This document shows, one piece after another, positions 13,045 to 25,350 of a stretch of 64,000 bases of DNA. The stretch lies in NCBI GenBank assembly GCA_029851415.1, contig CM056744.1, forward strand, positions 65,528,172 to 65,592,171, written 5' to 3'. How positions within the stretch are numbered: the stretch's first letter is position 1; every line of letters starts with the position of its first letter. The translations under genes and the position numbers were made by a program. Under the pieces are notes generated by a model that did not search any database, was not told the DNA's origin, and was given only the letters and a program-made list of their open reading frames with translations. This stretch comes from Eretmocerus hayati (taxonomy: Eukaryota; Arthropoda; Insecta; Hymenoptera; Aphelinidae).

Positions 13045-13119
13045 CAGTTTTGCCGAAAGCAGTTTCGGCAAAACTGGTTTCGCCGTTTCTGATTGGTCGA
13101 GAGCCCCTGCCGTATATAT
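13045..13119 (+). promoter_or_regulatory. promoter-like patch: hairpin, inverted CCAAT box, TATA box
   Basis: A perfect inverted repeat with 14-bp arms (13045-13058 and 13063-13076, loop GCAG) is followed by GATTGGTC (inverted CCAAT, 13091-13098) and TATATAT (13113-13119) in a GC-richer context. The open frame 12978-13295 spanning it is not recognised as a protein. The order CCAAT box, 15 bp, TATA box is promoter-like, but no transcript or gene downstream could be identified. Confidence 0.3.
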
Positions 13120-13439
13120 GCTCCGTGCATAAGCAACGGCGAAAGCGAGGAGAGGGGCGCTTTTGCCAAATGCCGGCAAAACTGCAGATGAAATTATCTG
13201 GTCGTCTGCTCACTTTCTTTAGCCCAAATAACCTCGGTGTCTACCTTTTGTTTTCTCTTGGCTTAAATGTGGCACGGCATGTGTACAAAATATGAACCCG
13301 GTCAAAATATACAAGTGATGAAATTCTAATAGCTTATCAAGATAGCAGTTTGCGGAAAGATCCTGAAAAATTGTAGGACTCGAAAGATAGCATTATTCTA
13401 CGGTACATTGTTATCAAGCGGTTACCCCACTGAAAATGG

Positions 13440-13572
13440 ACGGCCGGCAAGCCGGCCGGCAGGGCGGCCGGCAAAGCGGGCGGCAGGCCGGCAGGTCTGC
13501 CGGGCATATATTTTGTTCGAAAATTTCGGCCGGCAGGGTGGCCGGCAGGGCGGCCGGCAGGGCGGCCGGCAA
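13440..13572. repeat. GC-rich GGCCGGCAGGGC minisatellite
   Basis: Imperfect tandem copies of a ~12-bp unit GGCCGGCAGGGC in two blocks (13440-13505 and about 13530-13572), separated by a short AT-rich spacer. It is nearly pure G+C inside otherwise AT-rich DNA. It encodes Pro/Ala/Gly/Arg repeats in every frame on both strands, so open frames crossing it are compositional. Confidence 0.9.
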
Positions 13573-13575
13573 GAA

Positions 13576-15366
13576 AAAATTGAAAAATTAAAAAAACTCC
13601 TTTTTTTTGGGGACGATTTTTTTTTTGCACAATTTTTTTCTCCTATAGGAGTTCAACTAAGTCTGTAAGTTCACTTTACATAAAAGTCAGGTTACCCTAA
13701 CCTTGTCAATTATGATAATCATGGTCACATGTTTTCAGAGCACAAGATATGAAACTTGGGACTTGAAGTCATTCGTGCGATGTTAAATTATTTAGACGAG
13801 CTTTCTAACCTCTTTGGAGTTGATACGCTACTGATGTGTTGTAAGTAGATTAATAACCATGGATGAACATTTCTATCATTGACATTGCCAGGGTTGTGTG
13901 TATTGTAGTGAGTTTTCACTCAGCTATTTACATTGCTCGGATGCCTTCTAGATGTTGTACAAGGTTCAATTTCACACCCTTGGCATATTTGTGTTGTCCA
14001 CCTGGTATGAATTAGTGTGTCAATAGAGTCAACTAGTCACATTTAATATGCCCCTCATCAGTCATTTCCGAGCAATATTCAAGCACTACGAATTTCATTT
14101 CAATATACGATTATTCTATATATTTTGAAGTATAACCTTCACTCCGTGAGAAATAGGCACATTCAGTTCAAGAGTCTCTTGTTCTTCCTAAATCAATGTA
14201 CATCTTGTTTTTCAATTAGCCTTTGACAACACACTTTTAAAACTCAGACAGAAAATGCAGCACAAAATTGATGTAGAAAAGTTTAAACTGAATTGCATTG
14301 TTTGATGCTGTCTTTCAGGTTACTCATTGTGGAACCAATTTCTTATGAAATTATTATCGTATACTAATGTATGGATATTTGGGGTTACTCTGTGCACTAC
14401 TCGTAGAAATTGAACATGGACATTGCCAATTGAGATTATTCACATCAAACAAGAGAGATGTGAGTGCTTAAGAATTTTTCACTTATTTTGCTTGCATGGG
14501 TCATACTTCTATCACTGCATAGCAGATTGTTAATGATTTACGCTTACTAATCGACAGTTGAATCAGTTGTATATTGGGTGAACATACCCTTGCTGAGCTC
14601 GCTCATTCTCACTGCAAAAGCAAAACCTATATCACACTATCTTAAGGGCCCCTTTGGTTCGGAAGGCTCTAAGATATTTCTTGCCTTTACTTACAGACCT
14701 ACATCCCCAATTTTTTTTGTCATACAGGTTATTTGAATCTGCCTTGACTCCACGAATTGAACAATAAATCTCGAAACAGTTGATATATTTTTTGAAATAA
14801 TATAATATACACTACTCATATTACTTCACACTATTCTTGTTTCCAAAATAAAATGATCAAGAGTGTCTTTAATAAATTCACTCGTACCAGTAAGCTGTTG
14901 ACTGCAATATTTTGTAGACTTTTTCAAGCGAATTCCATCTGCAAACGATACTTTCGTATGGTAGATTGAGAAAAATAACCGTAGAGGCTTCCGGATTATG
15001 TTTAGAAAATTGTAACTGGAATTACTTCCTCTACTATTATACGTAGAAAATAAAATTTCTGTGGCTATGAGCCCTCCATGCCTCTAAGAAAATTCTCAGT
15101 TCCCAACTGAGCTATTGGGTAATTGCTGTTATCTGTTTCATTAACTGATATTGCCGTATTTTCCAGAATAACAATGACAAGTCGTTGTCTTGAAAATGAG
15201 GTCGGCGCGCGCGGCGTGACTAATCGCCCTTCCCCTTTTTTACCTTTAACTCATTACTTTTTACCACCCCGGAACAATTTCATCGATTTCAATTCACCTT
15301 CAAATTTGTTTGGAAAATCCGGAAAAAAAAGTTTGATTTCAATTGTGATAGACCTAACGTAACAAA
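13576..15366. other. AT-rich non-coding stretch
   Basis: No recognisable gene, terminal repeat or long inverted repeat. The open frame 15123-15362 has no similarity that I recognise. Confidence 0.4.
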
Positions 15367-15368
15367 TA

Positions 15369-17291
15369 CCGTCAACCGGGGTAACTTTGGAACAAGAACC
15401 GCATTTTTATTTTCCTTACACCTCGCGAAACTTGTACGTCCTGCATCAGAAGCGCATTGTATCTATAGTCAACCGAAAGCTTACAGTTTCAGCTTTCGAT
15501 TGAGACGCTTATAAGATCCATTTGAACATCTTTAATTGGAGCAAAGAGCGCTGAAAGTCGTGTTCCAAAGTAGGACACGGACTGGGGTAACTTTGGAACA
15601 GAAATTGTCATCATTATATGGGCAAATCTCAGGAACTATGCGGTTTCGACTTTGAAATTTCGAGAATTTCCAGAATGGCAGCACATCTCCGATAAACTTT
15701 TGTTTGGTCCAAGTAATGCTCAAACAATGATGAAATACTTGCGTAAATCATTTTGGAGCCCCGCCGTGGATTTGTGAGGGTGTAGAAGTTTTTCCCATGT
15801 ATTTGCGTGGGACCCTCATATTTTCGTAATTCTAATTGGCTCGTGTGTATGTGAATACATGGCATCCTTGGTGTTGGAATAGAAGAAGAGAGATGAGTTC
15901 AATGGTTTACAGTGTTTTCTGAAGGTCTGTGGTACAAAATGTAGATGTGCCTCAACCGTCGAAACGCTCATTTTCGTCATTTGTCGATCCTCACAAGCCT
16001 CGCATCGCGACCGATATGAGGCTGTAGTAGGGGCGATTCTCATAGGCATTTCTTGAGGTACAAATATCAGTTTACACGTGGTTTCCATCCCAACGGAATC
16101 AAAATTTTCGTGTGCTACACGAAAAACGATTTTTTTGACCCCATTTACGCGAAAATAACTTTTCTCATTTCAAGCCGCATCGTCGTGCGGAATCGAGCAC
16201 ACTATCGTTCTTGGGCTAGATTTGTAGGTTTTTGGATGTAGAATAATATGTCGTTTCTACAGATACGAAATATTCACCGCCCCGAGTGCTGCATCCATTA
16301 GAAGAGCGATACAGGAGAAAATGTAGAATCGGAGTTCGCTCCAACGAATCATCGGCACTCCGACGCATTGATAGGCACAGCCTCGGGCGAAAATTATATG
16401 TTTCTATGTATTATAATCCATCACATATCCAATTTTCAGACCGATCGGTGAACCGCCCCGCCTGTGGCGAGCTAAGGCGTGAGAGAACTATGGCCCTGTT
16501 CGGTCGAAAATTGTGATTTTGTCACGAAGAAGCGTCTCCCAGTACCTTTCTATAGCAATTTTTAGACTTCTGAATGATGCAGAACTATTAAATATGAGTA
16601 GATCTTCAAAATGATCTAATGCGAGCGGCGGAAATAACGCGACTGTTGTTCTGACAACGTGAAAATAGGCCTGTTCGGCCAAACCGCATACTTCGTGAGA
16701 TTTGCCCATATATTCCTCAATTAATTCATAAACTAGGTCACGCAATCAATTTTCACTATCGGTAATCAAAAGCTGAGTATCTCAGCTTTCCATTGACCTA
16801 TAGTAAAAGTACATTTGGTTGAATTTTACTTCTACAATCGAGTATAGACACCTCCAGCATACCTCACTGTCTGCACTACGGGTCTCGAGTATCGAACTTT
16901 CACAGTCGGTTTCTGACATAAACTGCCATAACTAGGCTTCCGTGGGTCGAAATGAGACGTTCTTTGGCTCATTTTGAAGCTCTCATCAACGGCTACTCAA
17001 GCAAGTAGAATTTGATAATGATATAGATCTTGGGGAATAATTGAGAGTACATGAACAAGTGTTCCAAAGTTACCCCAGTTTCTGTAAAAAATGCGTACTC
17101 GTCAGTTTTTACTCTACAAAATGGTAACTTCGTGAAAATACTCCTTCAAGCCTCCACGCCGGTACAAAATATTGTTCATGCGTGCCCCAAGTAGGAGAAA
17201 TCGGTATTAAAGTCTCAGGATCATCTGCCTAGCCGACTGTGCGTGATAACTACTCTTTCATGGTCTGTTCCAAAGTTACCCCGGTTGACGG
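15369..17291. mobile_element. TA-flanked non-autonomous DNA transposon (outer, 1.9 kb)
   Basis: Terminal inverted repeats CCGTCAACCGGGGTAACTTT... (left) and its reverse complement (right) are flanked by TA at 15367-15368 and 17292-17293, as for Tc1/mariner-type integration. The block GGGGTAACTTTGGAACA is repeated inside both ends: 15379 and about 15585 on the left, and inverted at about 17061 and 17263 on the right. Iterated subterminal motifs of this kind often bind the transposase. There is no transposase frame. A second TA-flanked element (15617-16710) is nested inside and accounts for more than half the length; without it the element is about 0.83 kb. Confidence 0.8.
15617..16710. mobile_element. 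TA-flanked non-autonomous element, nested copy (1,094 bp)
   Basis: Ends TATGGGCAAATCTCAGGAAC... and the inverted CTTCGTGAGATTTGCCCATA are flanked by TA (15615-15616 and 16711-16712). The whole segment recurs in the opposite orientation at 56095-57186 with different flanks, which shows it moves independently of the outer element around it. No frame has transposase motifs. Confidence 0.85.
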
Positions 17292-17293
17292 TA

Positions 17294-18760
17294 TGCGAAT
17301 AATTGTATCCTCCGGTCGGCACGTAGAAAAAACAATACCTACGCATTTTGTTCACGAAAACGGCTTCGTTAACGTGTGGCTAATTTGCCTCTACAGCTAC
17401 GTCTTTTTTAGGGCATCATTTTACTTTCGTGAGAAGAAAAGTTAGAAACGAACGAAAGCCATGATTTTGTGTCTCATATAAACGCATATGAGTTATTTTG
17501 GATTATTTTGAGCCACGTCTCCTTCAATATAAATATGATTCCATCGTAACAGAACGGGATTCACAAAAATTCAAACTTAGGACCTTTTTTGAATCAAATA
17601 CGATGCGATGTCTTGGAGCTCGATGCATTTTTCTCTGTACATTCTTCCGAAAATGGTCGATGAAGGATATGAAACTGATAATTTTTCTGATCCTGTGTTA
17701 TTCCCAGCTCTTATATATAAAGATCTTGTCACATTGGCACAGGGTGATCTGATGCCCGATCACAGATTATTCATCGGCGATTCATTTGCATCCATTCCAA
17801 GTTTTCTGCTGACGTTATCTTTCCTTCAAATACGCCAATTTGGCCCTCAATTTCGCGAGCTTTCTCACCTAACAAATCTTCAAGCTTCCATGAATGTGCA
17901 AATTCACATGTCACTTTAAACAATGATTTAGCAAAGCCAATTCACTGTGTCAACCTCTATTTTCATATTTATTTTCAGAAGTTCAGTTTGCAGATTCACA
18001 TTTACACAATTCCACAATCCACTATTGTGGTCACCATTGTGCGGCTCGAGCAATACTCACTGCGCCAGGGCTTCAAAATTTGTTATCCTTAGGCCACCCC
18101 AAATTACCTTCCATCCTCAGCTCATCAATTAATCAACTCCGCGTTGGTAATGACGAAATATTTATCAAGGAACCCAGGAAATCTACAATAACGAGGTGAG
18201 AGCCATGAATCATGCGAAAAATTGATTTATCATTTTATGTCAAATAGTTCGCGAATATTTCGAGAGGTGAACTTCACAAACTCACGTTTCGTGCCACTGT
18301 GGCCAAGATACATAATTTTACCAACTCTGACCAATCGGTTGAAAATTCAACAAATTCTATCAGGGTTATGAATACGCGGCCCATCACATTGATAGATGGT
18401 TAGCCCCGGGCGACATTTTTGCATCTAAAGAAGAAGTTTCATCGCAGTCTTTCGTTAACAAATAAAAATATACATCGGCAGTGCCACTCAGGACCCTTAT
18501 GGGAAAAGTACAGGTTAAGCATCGTTAGGCGGCGGTCGTATACAAATGGGTGACCTCTCGTCTTGGTCTGCAAAGCGTACAGCTTGCTTGTCGTTGGAAA
18601 CAATAGGTTCATAGTCTCCAATACCAAATCCACAGTCATAAAAAGTTCCTGATAAATGCTCACTCATTAAAGGGCGACCCTCGACCAATGATGCTTAACA
18701 CGTCAACCACAACATCCAAATCTTTTTATATTTCATCAGTTCCACATTTTATGCATTACA
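17294..18760. other. intergenic; one unrecognised open frame
   Basis: The longest frame (17608-17919, +, 103 codons) begins with ATG but shows no domain I recognise. No splice context or homology supports it. The rest is AT-rich with no repeats seen. Confidence 0.3.
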
Positions 18761-18762
18761 TA

Positions 18763-19415
18763 GGGTGGAAGCACTACTTGCCGCACGCTTAAGAAAAATG
18801 TCACTTTTATAATTTTACTGGAGGTCCAGCTATGGCTACGCCTTCAAAAACTCAACTCATATAACTTTGAGTTTCGACTTTGAGTGCTTAAGAATGCAGT
18901 AAAAATTTTTTTGGGACATCAGATTGAAGTAATAATTATTGATGAGCAATTTCAAACAAAATCGTAAAATCGCTAATAGCCGCCCTTCTATCTAGCATCC
19001 GCTCATCTATGCGCTAGTAGCCACCCGACCATTTATTTGTTGATAGAATGTTGTTTTGTGTTCTCTCGTGGTTAATAGCTCTTCTCCGAACATTTATCTA
19101 TCGTATGCAAAAAGTTCCGGGACGATGAATTACCCCAATTTCTCTAATGAGAATTATTTCTGAAAATAGTTTTACTGTGAAGGGTATGGAGGAATATTAA
19201 AAAACGTGGCTAATTTTCACAGTGGCTCCGAAAAAAAATTTCTCAAAACTCCCCGTGTCGTTTTTCATCGATTTTTTCCGTATTGATTCCATACATGGTA
19301 TGTCAAATTATGATCCATGACACATACAACATTGACCAAAAATACTGAGTTATTGCAATAACAACGTCAAAGTGGGCGGCTATTGGGGGGTGGACGGCTA
19401 ATAGTGCCACCACCC
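18763..19415. mobile_element. TA-flanked miniature element (653 bp)
   Basis: The left end GGGTGGAAGCACTACTTGCC and the right end, read inverted, GGGTGGTGGCACTATTAGCC form imperfect terminal inverted repeats, each flanked by TA (18761-18762 and 19416-19417). The motif CTAATAGCCGCCC and its inverse recur internally (about 18975 and 19377). No coding capacity. Most consistent with a Tc1/mariner-type MITE. Confidence 0.65.
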
Positions 19416-19604
19416 TACCTATGAGTCGTGAACCTGCCGGGTGAACTTTTTTTAGCGCAAAGGGGGAAGGGCAGTTGATGATCTTAGCACGAACATTAAT
19501 CGTTCTGAGATGTATTGTTCATGTTTTCTAGAAACATTTGTTCATTTACTCGTGTTTTTCGTGTGACGGTCTGGCAGAGCTAGCACTGCCTGGATTTGGC
19601 ACTT

Positions 19605-19672
19605 TTGCCTGGAATCGAACGCGGAGCATGATTATGATCTGCGCAAGTTACCTTTTCTACGCTCGCAAATTT
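19605..19672 (-). repeat. tRNA-like sequence (Met-type anticodon loop)
   Basis: On the minus strand the sequence has a B-box-like GTTCGATTCC preceded by a loop containing TCATAAT (anticodon CAU position) and an A-box-like GTAGAAAAGGTAACTTGCGC upstream. Stems are imperfect and no clean acceptor stem forms, so this is more likely a tRNA pseudogene or SINE head than a working tRNA. Confidence 0.35.
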
Positions 19673-21880
19673 GAAGGATGATAGATTCACTTCAAAACAT
19701 ACCGATCTTTATTCGATACAGAAAGGCCCTCGAGCTTGGAGGAATTTATGATTGAGGGTGTGAGTGGAGTTTATGTAGCTACACGATTTCTTCGCGTTCA
19801 AGTTTCCGATGACACGAACTTTCTTTGCTCAAGCCACGCGTATGCCAACTTATTTTGTAGCTTTCGACGTAAGCTTTCCAATAAGGCACAATACCTTGAG
19901 GTATCAGTGCAATCTGCTAAACTCACAGCTCACTAGTTATTTATCATGTTTTTTATCGAAATTCTGGAAAAATTCAGTTTCTGTGGTGTAACACGAGCGG
20001 ATAAAGCACAACACTCAAACTGGCGTGCACATTTTTATTGACGTCTCGTATAACGGTGTGTAAGCTCATGGTTAGCAGCATGTCTGAATGAAATTACCTG
20101 GGCGACCGTAATCAAAACCGCCATTTGGGCTATTTCCGAAAATATTCGGAAGATGTTTCGAACAATTTTCAGTTTTCATTCTAATAACCCATGTAGAGGG
20201 AATGCATAGTGAACAATGACTGAAGCGACTTTCTGGCGAACTTTGAAAGACGAACGAACAATACCCATGCACATTTATCCACATGAGATTTCCTGTAGCG
20301 TAATTCAAGGATTTTCCTCGATAATCGATATCCTTTTCAGATTTCGCACCGTCTTAGCTTCATAACTGAGAGAACGCAATAGATGAAAATTGTGTGTAGA
20401 GCAACTTGTCCAATGTAGCGACTTTCCATTTTCAATAATGACTGTTAGTCTGTGTAAAATTCTCTCAATCACACACACTTACACGCACTCGCACAATCAC
20501 GCGAGGAGTTTGGCTAAAGAACCATTTTTTGATGAAATGCGCTCTCTTTCAGTTATGTACCCGAGACTGGGCAAATTGGGAGAATATGAATCCTCGTGGA
20601 GGACCCTTCAATCACACAAGCAGGACGGGCAGTTTGGGAGAATGTGTATGAGCATTTTTGGGTATTTCGCGAAGTTGTTAAAAAAATTGCTCTTTAAGTT
20701 TTTCGATGAAATGCGTCCCATCCCCAATTAGAAATTGTTTCAAGATACTTGAAAGATTGATCCAATTTTAATCGAGTTTTTTTTCCAATCTTGACCCAGA
20801 AAAGTGACGCGTACGGGATCAAGCTTGAAATTTTGCCTGGATTTTGGCATGTGGCGTCGCCCGCTCGGGTGTCACAAAATACACTCCGTTGTTAATTTTG
20901 GAGTTGATTTTGAATGCATTTATCATCCACAAAGCTTCCACGTGCCAATGAATATTTATACAAACACTCCTCGTACGTGGAGGCGTGAAGCTGTAATATG
21001 TGCGGCTCATTGAATTACCATCCTGGGTAACGAGAGGCGTTTCAGAATTTTTCGGGTTAGGTTTCTCACTCGAGGGAAGAGTATAGTATTTGATCTCAAT
21101 TTTTACATTGATGAGTGTTCATGTTCACCAATGCATGCCATTTACAAGCAGTTTTGTCATATCAGTGCACACGTTTAATAGGTTATGTCAAATTTTCATC
21201 TACTTTGAGCTGGATTAAAGCATTCAAAGGAGGGAAGAGTTTCTCAGTTCTCAAGTTCATAAAGGCCAAAACCTTGGCACGCAAATTATCATTACTGCTG
21301 AGTTTGATCCAGTTCTTGGCTTGAAGCCTCCTGATGAATTATAGTGACTCTAGAAATATCGAGAAAAACGTTCAAGCTTGATCAAGTAGGTGTCACATTT
21401 ATGGACTCAGCCTTTATCAAAAGGATCAAGTATTCTATCCAATCTTGATCAAGGCTTTCAGTTTGTTTCCAATCGGGTCTCTGTAACGGCTTGAAACTGT
21501 GGAAAATATCAGGAATATATAAACCGTCGTAAACAATGTTTGACTCACGAGGTCAGGATGCCTTACATGGAAGAATATTTTTCTTTTTTGATGTCAAAGT
21601 TCTATCAAGAGAGGAGGCCTCTCCCCACCCCCCACCCCCCTACCACATTTTCCGATGGTATGCGTTTTCTTAGAGTTGATCAGGATAGTTCATCGAAAAG
21701 GGTTGGAAAAATATTTTCCTCCTAATATTTTCAGGAATAGCCCAAGTAGTGAGCTTTCGATCAATTGGTTAACAGAAAAACATTGAAATCGTTGGTTGAT
21801 GCTTGAACACACGATTAAAATCTTAGTGATGATTCAACATTTTTTGCCAAGGTAGGCACTAATTTCCCATTTGTTAGAGG
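19673..21880. other. intergenic, no gene recognised
   Basis: AT-rich. Short CA-rich runs (about 20466-20500), and GATGAAATGCG repeated near 20530 and 20705. The open frames (20390-20731 and others) have no recognisable similarity. Confidence 0.35.
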
Positions 21881-21892
21881 CTACGATGAAAT

Positions 21893-23445
21893 GTGATCTT
21901 TACAGGACATCGCACATCACTTCATGGATGGACTTACCCACAGCATCACGCGATGGAAAACATTGACTTTGGGAACGTTAGACACATCGACATGGTTTTA
22001 TGGCTCAACATTATGTTGGCTAGGTTTTTCTTCTCGTGCAACATTTCGTCCCGAACTGTCGAAAATGAGAACTTCCGAGAGTTCGTTCAAGCTCTGATCC
22101 AGTTCGGACAATATGCTGCAGAAAACGGTGGAGTGTACAATCCGCCCTCGCGGCGGACTCTTGCAGAATCTATTCTCAATCAGCTGCACAATCAGTGGGT
22201 TGTGGAAAAAACAAGATTACTCCGTGACACCGATATCGTCCTGCTGATTGATGGATGGACCAACTCCTCAGCCAATAGAAAATATCTAGTTTTTACAGCT
22301 AGAAATGTGAACGTAGACCAAGTTTTCATATGTTTTGAGAATATGTCTTCGCAGGATGCAACAATAGTCAACCTGACCAGGATAATTCAGGATGTGATAC
22401 GCCAGATACATCATGAATATGGAGCGAGAGTTTTGGTATTATCACTGATAATGAATACGCCATAGTTGGTGCAGTTGAAAATGTCACTGTAGAGGGCCGT
22501 CCCGTGTTACACGGTACTTGTTCCAGCCACAGCGCCAATTTAGTCATCGAGGCCTTTGTTGATCGAGAAAGAGTAGACGAAATGAGGGACGTCGTAACGC
22601 TCTTTCGCAGACCCCGTTACGAAGAGATGTTGATGGAATTAGGGGGCACAAGACTCCAGATGTACTCTGAGACTCGTTTCTGCTATTTGATGAAAACTAT
22701 TCTAACAATTTTGGAAAATTTGCATCGTCTTCGAGTCATCGCTAGGATGGAAAATGTTGTGATCCCTGATAACGTTCAAGCCATACTGCATAGTTTACCC
22801 TTTCAGAGGTGGCTTGAATCGACACGTGAGGCCTTGAACCCTATTTGCCGCTTGATAAATATTTGTCAGGGCCCAAGAGTGAGCATAGCTCGCGCCTCAC
22901 AAGAATGGACCCATGTGCGACAGGCATTCATAGAAATGAACAGGCCAGAGCTGAACGAGCTGATCGACAACCGATTAGGAATTCTCATTCACCGTCGAAC
23001 ATTACACATTGGTTCCCTCGCTAATATGTTGCATCCAACCTATCAAGGGCGACAATTGAGCGCTCAACAAAGGCAGGTCGCAGAAAGGTATCTACGAGAA
23101 CATTTTGGTGATGGTATCGTTGAGGAACTCAGACATTATTTCAACAACATTGGGCAGTACGAACGGCTTGCCGCTGGATTCGAGCACGATCCTGCACCGT
23201 TCTGAGGTCTTATACGGCACCGGTATCCGGAATTGAGCGTATGTGCTAAAAAAGTATTACTCTTCCCGGCTTCAACAGCAATGATTGAGAGCCTCTTTTC
23301 CAGCTGGACTTTCATTCATGATATTTATAGAAACCGTCTAGGTAATGAAAGGTCTAGTTTACTTCTCGATCTATACTATGCAATGAGATATGGGATGATG
23401 CCGCAACAACTAGCTCCATTTAACCTCAATCCTGAAGAAGATTGA
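21893..23445 (+). pseudogene. hAT-family transposase, inactivated
   Basis: Three pieces in order give a hAT-type (DUF659-like) transposase. First, 21893-22465 has the N-terminal domain (LARFFFSCNISSRTVENENF), PPSRRTL, and the first catalytic Asp in LLIDGWTN. Second, after a frameshift near 22435, a frame starting at about 22437 (ITDNEYAIVGAV, then CSSHSANLVIEAF) runs to 23205 with the insertion-domain helices. Third, an in-frame TGA at 23203-23205, probably a mutated Trp codon, precedes the C-terminal dimerisation domain (FPASTAMIESLFSS, 23260-23340) ending at 23445. An AATAAA lies at about 23450. The BED finger normally at the N-terminus is not seen. One frameshift plus one stop make it non-functional. 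Terminal repeats were not found. Confidence 0.85.
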
Positions 23446-24050
23446 AAATCAATAAAATACGTTGGAACATTTTGTGATAATGAGGTGGGTCAAAAAGATG
23501 TGTATAAGCTCGAGATTCAAAAGATTCGTCGCATCAAGCAATTCATTAATATTGAATTTCATCTAAATGACAGTTTTACTCGGACTCGTGTGACATTGCA
23601 TTTGCGTACATAGAAAATTTTTAGTTCTACCTGTCTTGCATTTATTTACTCACTAAATCTTGTACGTGTAAATAATAAGATTAAGAAATGAGTCAACGAT
23701 ACATTTTCCAATGAATAACTGCTGCAGTATGCATGTTCCATTTCAAGAACACAGAAAAATCGTGGTAGCCAGAAGTACGGAATATAAAGGAATATTTTAT
23801 CAACCTTTGAAATGTATCATTTGTTTGGGAAGGTAAAACCTTCTTTACCCACAGTGTGGGAGGGGAAAATCAAAGCTAGATGCGCACAATTTGGAGTGTT
23901 ACGTTCACGCGGACAAACATACCAACCCACCCTCTGATCACTTGCCTAAGCCCACTAAAGTTAGATGTAGTAATTGCGTCATTCGTCGACCTTCTTCCTC
24001 CAACCTAACATTAATGAAGAACATCAATTCCTTGGTCTCTGAGACGATGA
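23446..24050. other. downstream of hAT remnant, no gene
   Basis: AT-rich with a small palindrome (CCCACAGTGTGGG near 23849). Nothing else seen. Confidence 0.35.
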
Positions 24051-24056
24051 ATCAAT

Positions 24057-24062
24057 CATCCC

Positions 24063-24106
<44 letters not shown>

Positions 24107-24120
24107 ATCGATCGATCAAT
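24057..24120. repeat. (CAAT)n / (GATC)n microsatellite
   Basis: About ten CAAT repeats that change to CGAT repeats and back. It gives a Ser-Ile-Asn-Gln repeat in one frame, which explains the open frame at 23891-24259. Confidence 0.95.
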
Positions 24121-24255
24121 CCATCAAAGCTTTATTTTCATACATTTTTCCCACATTTTTATATTTTTTTTACATTTTTCTGTCAAAAGAAGCATGTTCG
24201 CTATGATACAGATGCTCTCAGAATGCTTCCTTCGGTGCCATGCCTGTTTTATGTA

Positions 24256-25091
24256 CTAGAACCTCGCAATAACGGACACTTTGTGTGCCTCAAAAAGTGT
24301 CCGCTATTGCGAGGTGTCCGCTATTCCAAGGGTCTTGGGAATTTTGAGTCAATCATGTCAATTGTCATATACTTATTCAAGTAAAATTCATAAAACCTCC
24401 GCGAACGTGTTTCACTCTCAACAGAGTCATCTGGAGTCAGTCAACATAGAAGCATACGTCTCAAAAAAAAAGGAAATTATAGACACACCTATGATTTTTT
24501 TTAGATAAGTAATCAGATATACATGGTTGCTCCGTTTGTTTACATATCATGTCATTTTCATACTACATTTCAATTTCTGACATTTTTTACAAACAAGACA
24601 ATGAATCATCTTTGGCAAAAAAAGTTTTCAAAGTAGATAAGCATTTTTGCACATCAGCATGGGAAATAGGGACATCATCAAAAATTTCTTGCGTGTTCTC
24701 ATCCTCTGACTCATTGTCGTTCTCTCGCCATACCTCCTCTTCAATTATCACTTGTATACTATGTATCTTCAATGGGCAAAACGCTGTCAATATACACATA
24801 CCAGTCAGCTGGATATCCGAATCCAGTCAATAGCTCGAGCAATAGCTCGTTCAACTCGCTCATATCATAATGAATTTGCTTAGTTATACATCGTCGAATG
24901 CATTTGAATCATTGGATGTTTGGAGAGGAAATCCTAATAATCTCGATGGTTGAGAATGATTTGAATTTTGGACGGAAAAGTTGGGTGTCCGCTATTGCGA
25001 AGGGTTTAGTCCCATAAGAGCTTATGATGATCAAATCGAGCGTCGAAAAGTGTCCGCTATATCGAGGTGTCTGCTATTCAAGGTTCGACTG
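24256..25091 (-). mobile_element. pogo/Tigger-like deletion derivative (836 bp)
   Basis: Left end CTAGAACCTCGCAATAACGG and right end (inverted) CAGTCGAACCTTGAATAGCA are flanked by TA (24254-24255 and 25092-25093). The CAGTCGAACCTCGC.AT style terminus and the repeated GTGTCCGCTATTGCGAGG blocks resemble pogo/Tigger-class elements. The minus strand keeps the end of a transposase (see 24587-24799). The catalytic domain is gone, so this is a non-autonomous remnant. Confidence 0.75.
24587..24799 (-). pseudogene. C-terminal fragment of a pogo/Tigger-like transposase
   Basis: Minus-strand frame with an acidic stretch followed by DVPISHADVQKCLSTLKTFF, the form of the C-terminal tail of Tigger/pogo transposases (acidic linker, then a short helix pair). 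A further fragment (ELNELLLELLTGFGYPADWY) lies just upstream on the same strand near 24820-24870, probably in the same original protein. HTH and DDE domains are absent. Confidence 0.6.
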
Positions 25092-25250
25092 TATTTTCTG
25101 AGTTTTGACGCCGACAAGCGCTACTGTCTACGAATCCGCAAATTTTTGAGCTTCAGAAATCAAGAGATTGAAAATGCCCAGAAATTACTCAAGGAGAATG
25201 CATGCAGAGTACAATTTGATTGATTAAAACAAAAAATTCAGGGCTTTTAA

Positions 25251-25350
25251 GGCGAAGAGGTCGCCGTACAACCCGGAAATTGACGTAAATCAAAAAATTT
25301 TCACGGAACGAAGTTGGATACGATTTGTCCATTACGTATTATCACCTGCC
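25251..25350. mobile_element. partial copy of the piggyBac-like MITE
   Basis: TTAA (25247-25250) is followed by GGCGAAGAGGTCGCCGTACA and the internal run ATCAAAAAATTTTCACGGAA, both close to the left 100 bp of the element at 3346. Similarity fades after about 25350, and the right terminal repeat was not found, so this is a truncated or internally deleted copy. Confidence 0.75.

Noticed and set aside
13337..13668. Ala/Gly/Pro/Arg-repeat proteins on both strands
   Set aside because: Arise from the GGCCGGCAGGGC minisatellite.
17608..17919. 103-codon plus-strand frame as a gene
   Set aside because: Starts with ATG but has no recognised domain, no splice context, and overlaps another unrelated frame; left as unrecognised.
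23891..24259. 122-codon frame with INQSINQS repeat
   Set aside because: Translation of the CAAT microsatellite and flanks; no other support.
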